Shown: one piece after another, positions 30,201 to 36,719 of the stretch
Layout of the letters: each line of letters begins with the position of its first letter
How positions within the stretch are numbered: position 1 is the stretch's first letter
Virus record (IMG/VR): IMGVR_UViG_3300050343_000009
Coordinates: 1 to 36,719 of that record
Strand: one strand, 5' to 3'
Source of the DNA: a virus
DNA: 36,719 nt
The notes under the pieces: generated by a model
The model's database searches: none
What the model was told of the DNA's origin: nothing
What the model saw: only the letters and a program-made list of their open reading frames with translations
Program-made: the position numbers and the translations under genes

Positions 30201-32538
30201 GTTTTTTAATTAATGCAACATCTGCTTGCATTTGGTCATATGCAAATTTTCTAATTTTTGGTTTATCATTAAAATCTAAATTTCTAAATTTACGCAATTG
30301 TTGTGATGCTTCTTCTATTGTGTAACCTGTCACTTGTAAATGACTAGCTAATTGTTTATAACCTGTTGCAAAGTTGTTTAATGGAATACCTAAATAAGGT
30401 ACTACTCCTAGTAGTTTTCTATAATAAGGATTAAATGACGAATTATATGATGAACTAAATCCCATATATTTTTCAAACTCTAATTTTCCATATGTAGGGT
30501 CAAGCTCATCAACAATTTTTTGTTTTTTAATCATTTCGCCAGCAGCTTGTGTAGTATCTAAAATTGTTTCATTTTTATTTACTGGTTTTAATTGTGTAAG
30601 TTTTCTGCCAGGAAATAAATCTCTTACTTTTCTACCTTGTTCTCCAACAAAAGAACCTAAGTTTCTGTATGCTGCGTTTTCATTACCAACAGTAGAAGCA
30701 ACTCTACCTAATGCTCTTTTTGCAGGATTGCTTTTTGTTTGTAATCGTGTACCTGTTTGTGCAAGATTCTGAGATATTTTATTTAAAGTAAAAGAACCTT
30801 TAACAGGTAATAACCCATCAGATATTGTATCTAATGTTTGTATATAATCTTGTGTTAATCCTGTTTCTGGTGTAGCTTTAACTACATATCCTTGGTCTAC
30901 CATATCACCAAACATTTTTTTAATTACAGAAGGATTAGATTCTTCTAATATTTCTGATATTACTTCAGGATGTAGTTCTTTTAATATAGGATTTGTAGCT
31001 ACTGCATGTTCAACTGTTTGGTCAGTTTTTGCTAAAGCATTAAAAAAGTTATCCATTAATGGTTGATTAAGTACCTCATCTTTTGTTGTTTGAAAAAATC
31101 TAGGTACTCTACCAAATACTGTGTATTCTTTTTTTAATTTCTTAGCAGCAGCTCGTACTTGTTTACGATTAGCCACAACATCGTCAGAATATTTTGTTAA
31201 TGTATTACTGTTAAAATTAACAAATTTATCAAAGTTACCTTTACCAGTAACAGCATCAACTTCATCTGCTACAGTTTCAATAATATCGTCTGCTATTGCA
31301 TTAGGAGATATTTTAATTGTTTTACCAGTTTGTTTTACTAAACCAAGTTCAGTAGCTTCCATAGCTTTGTTTATACCTCTAAAACCTTTTTTAACATTAC
31401 GTATACCTTTTAATCCTTTACCAGCAAGTATTTCAGGAACTATTTGATAAGTAGCATCTAATGTACCTGACAAAGTATTAAAAGCTGTAGAGCCAGGTTG
31501 TACAATTTCTGAAGATATAACTCTCCCTGGTGAGTATTCCATAAGAATATTTTTATCTGACCATTGAGGTTTGTAAAAATCTTGTGCAGTTTGTCCTGAC
31601 CACATGTATCTTTGTTTACTTCTACCAGCATAAAAATTAATTTTGTTAGGATTTTCTGCGGATGTATAATGTATTTCACCATCTTCATCAAATTGTTTAA
31701 TAGGCTCACCAATATTACTGTAAATAAACTTTTTAGCTTCTTCTTCTGAATAACCGTATTGTGTAGTTAAATCATGAAACATAGGTGTTTTTGTTGCATC
31801 TATTGATTCAAGTGTAGCTTTTGTACCTCTATCAAAGTTTACTGGTTTACCATTTAAAACTTGTCTCATCATATTAGCTAATAAAGGTTCTCCACCTAGT
31901 TTATGAGCTTCTTGTATCATATCTATATGTTTTTTAATATCACCAACAATATTTGTATCCTTACCAATATCTTCTATTTCAGTCCAACTAACATCAGTTT
32001 GTAACATTCCTTGTGCTTCTGTAGGTGTATAACCATCTTGCAACAATTTGTCGTAATAACGTATATCACGTAAATATGCTTGTGACCTACCTACTTGCAT
32101 AACTTGTCCAGGAACTAAAGCATTAGCACCAGAAGCTAAAAGAGACCATTTACCTGAAGGTCCAAATGTTTGAAATAAAGCATCTAATCCTGCAAATGCC
32201 CATACACCGTACTGAACATCACCTGGTTTAGTACCACCTGGAGCAAAACCTCCTGTTAATAAATCACCAACAGTCATTTTCATGTTTTTTTCCATATCTT
32301 CAGGTTGATATTTTTCATAAAGTTCAGTCCATAAGTCAGCTTCTTTTTTAACTTTTAAATTTACAACTTCATCTTCAATATCGCCTAGTGATGAATAATC
32401 AGGATTAACTCCATTTATTGCTAGTGCAACTACAACGTCAGTTGGTAAAGCACTGTACTGGTCACTTATTTTTTGTATATTATTAAATACTTCACTTTGA
32501 GGTTGTCTATATCCTCCACCTCTACGATTCTTTGCCAT
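27289..32538 (-). CDS. Giant internal/ejection virion protein (1749 aa, probably 1911)
   Basis: A 1749-residue protein, the largest gene of the window. It opens with a Gly/Arg-rich segment (AKNRRGGGYRQPQ), has a Trp- and Gly-rich stretch near residues 110-150 (GVWAFAGLDALFQTFG), a long helical centre, and a C-terminal part rich in Tyr, Asn and Trp. It has no protease or lysozyme signature that I can place. Such giant proteins near portal and capsid genes serve as ejection proteins forming a channel into the host. It starts in a TAATG overlap; its stop follows a frame break. I cannot tell if it is cut after synthesis. Confidence 0.65.
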   Translation of the reverse strand: MAKNRRGGGYRQPQSEVFNNIQKISDQYSALPTDVVVALAINGVNPDYSSLGDIEDEVVNLKVKKEADLWTELYEKYQPEDMEKNMKMTVGDLLTGGFAPGGTKPGDVQYGVWAFAGLDALFQTFGPSGKWSLLASGANALVPGQVMQVGRSQAYLRDIRYYDKLLQDGYTPTEAQGMLQTDVSWTEIEDIGKDTNIVGDIKKHIDMIQEAHKLGGEPLLANMMRQVLNGKPVNFDRGTKATLESIDATKTPMFHDLTTQYGYSEEEAKKFIYSNIGEPIKQFDEDGEIHYTSAENPNKINFYAGRSKQRYMWSGQTAQDFYKPQWSDKNILMEYSPGRVISSEIVQPGSTAFNTLSGTLDATYQIVPEILAGKGLKGIRNVKKGFRGINKAMEATELGLVKQTGKTIKISPNAIADDIIETVADEVDAVTGKGNFDKFVNFNSNTLTKYSDDVVANRKQVRAAAKKLKKEYTVFGRVPRFFQTTKDEVLNQPLMDNFFNALAKTDQTVEHAVATNPILKELHPEVISEILEESNPSVIKKMFGDMVDQGYVVKATPETGLTQDYIQTLDTISDGLLPVKGSFTLNKISQNLAQTGTRLQTKSNPAKRALGRVASTVGNENAAYRNLGSFVGEQGRKVRDLFPGRKLTQLKPVNKNETILDTTQAAGEMIKKQKIVDELDPTYGKLEFEKYMGFSSSYNSSFNPYYRKLLGVVPYLGIPLNNFATGYKQLASHLQVTGYTIEEASQQLRKFRNLDFNDKPKIRKFAYDQMQADVALIKKRGGNDEIVAQIVEEQFNGIQKSKIYATGRDGETLPNPGSRNEVIRLTDPKDGKPKNVEHVTAHLFSEMSDNVVPLLDYRIVNRAMGKVFRAQPGGEAITGVRGFAYDSKEFVKFASPFSDRTTNPFKGGLINTKKLNDDAATMLAEYYTRNVFKPLVLLRAAFFTRVFIEEQARIAVSGMDGFFNHPFRYIQWLSSGVEDSKWAKLPGITAANADGVELLASSQAREAAQKTFLSSDFLSTAKYNRDVKGLEYITKSKVDSSNVKDYTLGAFNELIQLRDDEISRQVARYRYGSKELNDWLYSEAGFAARKKLYDWGGNDLKPMLADKDFIDQYVQSIEARIRVKTGGIVKKGVDYRKVNNTRKYRYSLTSGDVGDDKLRYAIAEGKLFDSSFDLKNAATATRKDYLDFSENPEKTIKYFKKQKVLDRLEPFFTDEGLNLDIGDVKLSQKIDDGSKPGVQDLLDGLDNATNAVFENLMTKPIGYLNRSIVFKQNRWLYVGNKFQYMSDGLRNKYIKEAIDSAVPKSVVDELKGLKKLYPSGAIDDYYTMNNQSKAFGLSMTKQLLYDTTQKHALADKFTNIFPFAEVWFEVFQTWGKLLAENPTVLRKAQVTTRGFGGADALGASSDNGFFTPAPGNSDEEMFVYPWGGFMTDVIFGKDTEGVGISPKGYVAGINLLGQGFVPGPNPMVSFAINKVLPETAWADEVRERMFGVFTPPEKLTDALRPDKLISASYKKFIAWMKDPESFEVINDSSSETEKMRANATIDIFRYGMAAGVHNQLYDDGKLNKHLDKLNPDGWSEDTISKKQISEAYLEYSKYASGDLFMFQFMLQFFGPTGMKPEYVIDDKNGNQWGNAVLYEEYVRIRNKNNNDYLATHNEFLELYGFEHPWVTSPRSQTTGPKEPYTAAAARWKQENKEIYDMLPKGTANYLNLDNPYDERSFTELNVNRQQMSPDLYRRNVNDTIGFFTL

Positions 32539-32689
32539 TATAAAAATCCTTTGTTATTAAAATTAATTATACCTTCAGCTGTATATTTATAATTTGTGTA
32601 CATTTTCTGATAATATGTCTAATTCATCTTTACACCGTATTCTTGGTATATCTAATGTCCCAAAACTCTGTTTCTAAAAATTCATCCAT
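32538..32689 (-). pseudogene. Small late protein with frame breaks
   Basis: ATG 32689 opens MDEFLETEFWDIRYTKNTV and then meets a stop; a second frame reads KDELDILSENVH and a third NYKYTAEGIINFNNKGFL, ending in TAA 32540-32538, which overlaps the ATG of the giant gene. Read together they give an acidic protein of about 50 residues. The 152-nt length is one short of a codon multiple. The three segments are in the right order and share composition, so this is one gene with two frame breaks, most likely in the sequence. Confidence 0.5.
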
Positions 32690-32690
32690 T

Positions 32691-34469
32691 TTACATACCA
32701 AATGCTTGTGCCATTGTTGGTAGGTCCACCTTGTCCACCCATCTGTTGTGCTACATTTGTTGTTGTATCATTGCTTCTTGTTCTGGAGACATCTGTGGTT
32801 CTTCAGGAGTATAAAATTGTTTCATTATATCAGTTATAGCAGATGGATATTCATATATAGCTATAGCTGCCATTGTTGCTTGTGCGTCTCCTTGTGCTGA
32901 CCTAGCTAATATTGAATCAAACAATACACCTTCTGCTTTATTTTTTCTAATACGTTCTTGTACTTTAGCTATATTTTCTAAACCATCAATGTTATCTTGT
33001 AATGTTTCTACGTCTATAACACCAGCTTGTAGTAATTGCAAACCAGTTACAATTTTTTGTGGTTCATCAAATCCAGCCATAACACCATAGATACGTCTTG
33101 TTCTAAAGTCTCCACCTATATCTGCTAATGGAGAATAGTTTTCAGCAAAAGCTGAACCGTTAAATAACCTGCCATAGGTTTTTTAGAAATTTCTTGTGAG
33201 TAAGATATTACTACGTCCATTTCTAATCGTTTAGCATCCATTTCAACAATAGCGTGTTTTAATATTTCTCTGTATTCGTTAATCATTAATGACATAGCGC
33301 CATTAAGTTCTTGTAATCCAGCACCAGTAACAAAAGAGTTAGGTGACTGTGCATCATCAGTAACTGGATAACCACCAACTAATCTAAGCTGTCGTTCTAA
33401 TCTATCTATTTGTTGGAACAACTGATACGGAATGTTGTTCATTGGTTTAGAAACCTGCGTACCTGGAGCTAGATAATTTACTGCAAATCTACCTTTTCTG
33501 TATTGTCCAGATTCTATCTCTCCTGATATGTTGGTTTCTGTAAATACGCTATCTTCCATAGCGATTGCTGACATAATGTTAATCTTTGCCATCATTGCCA
33601 TCAAACCTATTACGTGGTCATATTGACCTTTAAGTTGGTCAAAAGAAAATTTTTCATAAACACAAACGGTGGTGTAGATAATACGTTTGGTATAAAATCT
33701 AAAATCATATTACGTTCTGGGAATACTACGTAAGTACCACCTTGGTCATAATATTCAATAATTCTTACACCAGAGTATGTGTTATCTTCCCAACCTTGTT
33801 CTCTGTTGTTTTCATAAGACATAAACGGAGTAGCTGTATCTGATTGTGAATCTGTATCATCATCATCTTCTTTAAAATTTCTTTAGAAAACTCTGGATAG
33901 ATTTGTGCAAGTTTATATCTAGGCACACGTCTAATAACAGCCATTTCTCTTGGTTGTTGGTCAGGTCCAAAGTTTCCTGGGAATGTATCATAAGGGTCTC
34001 TTAGTTCTGCTGATGGATAAAGAAACCATTTTTATCTCTTTTGTTGTTATTACCCAAGCACAATAACCATAACCTGGTAACCACCTAGATGCTTGTGCTA
34101 ATTGTAAAGTTAAGTTTTGTTTTTCATCATAGTTAGTAACAATACGTTCTAATTTTTCTGCACGTACTTTACTTCTGTGAATCATTTTCATTAGGTACAT
34201 CTACTCGTACTTGAGGTATACCTGAAATCTTTTGTGCAAGTCGGTCTATACCTGACTGCAACATGTTAGGAGCTGGTAATAAATCAGCATCAGAGGTTTC
34301 CATTGTGTTACCTAGTAAAGCTTTAATACCATCAGCACCACCATTAAGGATTGCTTTTATTCTAGCTTTCTGTACTTGACGTTCTTGTACTAATTTACCT
34401 GATGTAAGTTCAGCAGCATTTTTAACAATCTCTTGATATGTTTTTAATGTCTAGGTTTTCTATCCCCAT
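32691..34469 (-). CDS. Portal protein, broken by several frame breaks
   Basis: The portal is read in at least three frames between ATG 34469 and TAA 32693-32691. Segments in order are a start (MGIENLDIK, then TYQEIVKNAAELTSGKL), APNMLQSGIDRLAQKISGIP, a helix EKLERIVTNYDEKQNL, a YPSAELRDPYDTFPGNFGP tract, a middle part (GVRIIEYYDQGGTYVVFPE), the large piece with NISGEIESGQYRKGRFAVNY and a final helical end of about 110 residues (EEPQMSPEQEAMIQQQM). Each piece is long and consistent, so the protein (about 590 residues) is present. It is the dodecameric DNA gate at the vertex. The breaks are near 34435, 34185, 34035, 33885, 33650, 33160 and 32755. Confidence 0.72.
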
Positions 34470-36213
34470 GGTGCTTCATTTATATCTGTCATTTTATAAT
34501 CTCCATAACTTGGATTATAGTCTAATCCTATGTCAGCAGCATGTTCTTTTTGCATACGCCTAAAAACTTTCATCGGAAACCAACTAGCCATAACTATATC
34601 AGTTTTCTCTTTGTTTCTTTTGGAAACAGGTTTTCCATCAAAGTATAACAGTTGTTGTCGATATTTCTGTACTTTAGCACTACTTTCCCCATCACCAGTA
34701 GGTAGATGTATTTTTTTAGCTTCAAACAAATCAGCCATAGCACCTACACCATATAGTGGGTCGTGTTTGTTTTTACCTGTTAAGTGTCCTTGTACTGTTA
34801 TACCACTACGTAGTGTAAATTCTTTTATTGCAGCATCTTGACGTATAGCTGTTTGGAAACCGTTTTCTTCTACTATCCAATGTCTACAATCGTACTTATG
34901 TGTCCAATCAGCCATTTGGTCTAGTGCAGCTCTAATACCTCCACCTCTTCTGTTTTCTAGGTCAACTAGATATAACTCACCACGGTATTGGTCTATACCC
35001 CATAGCACTGATGCTTGATACCCTGATGATGCAGGGTCAAGTCCAGCTACTAAATATAAGTTTTTATATACTTGTCCTAGTACTAAGTCAGGTCGCATAC
35101 ATTGGTCAACTACATTCATAGTAAATATTTGTGTACCTTCTACATATGCTTGATTGTAAGTACACCATCTCAAATGTTTGCCTACCACCTGTTGATTCAG
35201 CAGAATGTAATCTAGACATTAACCATTTAAAAGAACGTTTGCTTGACCATAACATACAATCTATATGTTCTTCTTGTAAGTGTTCAGGTATTCACAATCT
35301 AAATTGTGTGCAGTTTCTACAATGCTTGTAAAGTTATCTGATTCTAAAAGATGGTTATATAAATCATCAGGATGTTGTCTTGAACCAATAACAACAACAG
35401 CAGTGTGTTCCTCTTTACGACTTGATAATGTTGTTGTCCACCATTGTCTAGTACTTTCTCTTGCACCAGGTTGCATAGTAGTTTGGTGGTCTTCAATGTC
35501 ATCAGCAATAATTATGTCACAGTCACGTGATAGAATCTTTCCACCTTTACCTACAGCTACCATTGTTGGTGATTTAATACCTGCAACAGTTCGTGTACCT
35601 ACAGTAAATTGATTCTGTGACCAGTTCTTACCAGACCTATTATCTGGTTTAAAAGATGTACCTGGTGGACAATATGCTTCTCGTAGTTCTTCGTTAGTGT
35701 CAACACGTCTAGGACTGCGCTAAGTGCATTCTTAGCTATATCTTCGTTTCCACCTACCCACATGATACGTAGTGTTTGGATTCTTGCATATCTGATACAC
35801 AGCAAAATGTATTAACAGTTCTGTCTTTCCATGTCTAGGGGGGCTTAAGTATTAATAACTCTTTACCGTTTTCTATACTATCTATAATGTTATTTATCCA
35901 GTTAGTATGAAAGTCTGCTGTTTCATACTGCTTACCTAGTTCGGTTCGGAAATATTTTTACGGAAGTTAGCAAAATTTTCTAATGCTCCTTTGCGTCATC
36001 TGATAGTTCCCAATCTTCTCAGCTGCAGAGTTCGTTGCGTACGTCAATCTTGTAGGCAGCAAGCATACGAGACACAGTAGCTGAGGTGCAACCAAGGAGG
36101 GAAGCAGCGTGTGCTACCGTCATCTCGCCTGTTGCAACTGTTTCAGCTATTCCTTCGCTTACGAAAGCTCGGTAATACTGTCCTCGTCTAACAGCTTGCG
36201 TGGTCGCCATCAT
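34460..36213 (-). CDS. terL: Large terminase with N-terminal HTH, broken by frame breaks
   Basis: Packaging motor, readable in pieces. Residues 1-60 carry an HTH (TVAHAASLLGCTSATVSRML) that can supply small-terminase DNA binding. Then ELGKQYETADFHTNWI, the Walker A LLILKPPRHGKTEL (a C6 run, 35843-35838 on the minus strand, breaks it after PP), IMWVGGNEDIAKNALSAVLD, Walker B CDIIIADDIEDH, a tract with TTLSSRKEEHTAVVVIGSRQ, and the nuclease part (VAGLDPASSGYQ, then HWIVEENGFQ), ending APWG. About 585 residues in all. Other breaks lie near 36030, 35995, 35950, 35785, 35707, 35290 and 35150. The HTH-ATPase-nuclease order resembles actinobacterial phage terminases. Start ATG 36213 or 36210. Confidence 0.85.
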
Positions 36214-36258
36214 CAGAGCTTCGTTCAGCGTTTAATGGGTTTTACATCAACTTTCTTA

Positions 36259-36387
36259 TTATGTCGCTTTATCTCTAGCAAACTGTCTCTTTTGGCAGGT
36301 AGGGGAGTGAAATTTACGCTGTTTACCCTTTAATTTCTTCCTACAACCCTCGGCTATACAGATGACATTACGTGTAGTATCGACCAT
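36259..36387 (-). CDS. Small Cys/His zinc-finger-like protein (42 aa)
   Basis: A 42-codon frame from ATG 36387 to TAA 36261-36259. Cys10, Cys15, His27 and Cys31 (CIAEGC, then FHSPTC) resemble a small zinc finger with a basic centre and a QKRQFARDKAT tail. It is the first late gene, directly before the terminase, a place where small DNA-binding or HNH-like accessory factors are common. Shine-Dalgarno GGAAAGAT lies about 7 nt upstream. Confidence 0.55.
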   Translation of the reverse strand: MVDTTRNVICIAEGCRKKLKGKQRKFHSPTCQKRQFARDKAT

Positions 36388-36719
36388 AAAAAACTATCTT
36401 TCCTGTAGATGTTTGCGTAGTGCTAATTATATGGTAACATACTTCAGTTAATTACAAACATTAAACACAAGTAATTTGTTACAGGTGAAGGTGCAATCGG
36501 GATGCGGAAAGCTGCTGACTGGCAAGACAGTACACTAGAAAGACAAAGGCAGTACCCAAGGACACTTAGAAAGCTTTAATCAAACTAACCAGTACTAATG
36601 CCCGCTAGTGCCCTCAAAGACTATAGACACAGGGGTTTACAGTACAAAAGATTACCAGCATATATTTTTATACATACGTATATACTAGAGAAAGGCTACA
36701 TTAACATCGGTAGGTCAAA
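36388..36719. other. Non-coding right end, likely divergent promoter region
   Basis: A 332-nt stretch without a convincing gene. It contains a minus-strand TATAAT (36431-36426) before the late genes, and near the right end a plus-strand TATACT at about 36682-36687 followed by GAGAAAGG, a possible early promoter and Shine-Dalgarno pointing out of the window. A 25-codon plus-strand frame, 36502-36579 (MRKAADWQDSTLERQRQYPR and five more), has no clear Shine-Dalgarno and may be chance. The centre, 36480-36620, is slightly richer in G and C than the flanks. Confidence 0.4.
36426..36431 (-). promoter_or_regulatory. Candidate -10 box of the late operon
   Basis: The minus strand reads TATAAT at 36431-36426, 38 nt upstream of the ATG of the 42-aa zinc protein. 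No good -35 is present at 16-18 nt (only TAATTA and similar), so either a relaxed host promoter or a phage-specific one is involved. It is the first candidate before the long minus-strand series. Confidence 0.4.

Noticed and set aside
34530-35612. Plus-strand ORFs opposite the terminase
   Set aside because: They are antisense to conserved terminase motifs and show no independent coding features.
36502-36579. 25-codon plus-strand gene
   Set aside because: No clear Shine-Dalgarno, no recognised family and no coupling to a neighbour; kept only as a note in the right-end region.
1-36719. Window as a complete circular genome or with direct terminal repeats
   Set aside because: Joining the ends gives no start codon for the first partial gene, and no repeat between the first and last bases was seen.

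Overview
The window is a stretch of an AT-rich double-stranded DNA phage genome, tightly packed with genes. The virion genes fit a podovirus-like phage: large terminase, portal, one giant and several smaller helical proteins that look like internal (ejection) proteins, scaffold, HK97-fold capsid protein, and a long set of fibre and adhesin genes. No tape-measure, sheath or major tail-tube gene is visible. Marine origin is inferred from the AT-richness and from small virion proteins of types common in marine phages. An actinobacterial host (for example a low-GC marine actinobacterium) is a tentative inference from the HTH-terminase fusion, the scaffold motif and the lysozyme type. No host gene or tRNA is present to confirm it.

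Positions 1-5109 (plus strand) carry the end of an early or replication region: a truncated HTH protein, a metallophosphoesterase, a Rad52-like annealing protein, several small zinc-binding or unknown proteins, an HTH_39-like protein, a lysozyme-like endolysin, a SET-domain protein and an HNH endonuclease. At 5102-5109 this operon meets the convergent minus-strand operon, with the last codons overlapping. From there to 36387 every recognised gene is on the minus strand, so transcription runs from right to left.

In transcription order the late region holds: a small zinc protein and the terminase (36387-34460), the portal (34469-32691), a giant ejection protein (32538-27289, probably continuing to 26802), three further internal-type proteins (26800-23240), and a GC-richer, hairpin-rich 204-nt leader (23239-23036). 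The scaffold and major capsid protein follow (23035-21410), then connector and tail proteins (21336-17756), a fibre with 20 tandem NVTG-type repeats (17756-15756) and three copies of a fibre N-terminal module (15756-13358). Next come small conserved virion proteins and a tandem array of six paralogues arranged C-B-A-C-B-A (12437-9119). Last are a membrane/coiled-coil and small-protein cluster with a HiPIP-like iron-sulfur protein, a DUF5675 protein and a holin (8770-5102).

Two features run through the window. First, most gene junctions are stop-start overlaps (TAATG or ATGA), implying heavy translational coupling. Second, several genes are interrupted by single-nucleotide frame breaks, many in homopolymers. 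These are densest in the terminase and portal (about 32.5-36.2 kb) and most likely reflect sequence errors there, although a few isolated ones (A9 at 5347-5530, T6 near 27300) could be slippage sites. The points most worth a second look are the duplicated three-gene receptor-binding-like cassette, the structured capsid leader RNA, the modular fibre cassettes and the HiPIP-like protein.
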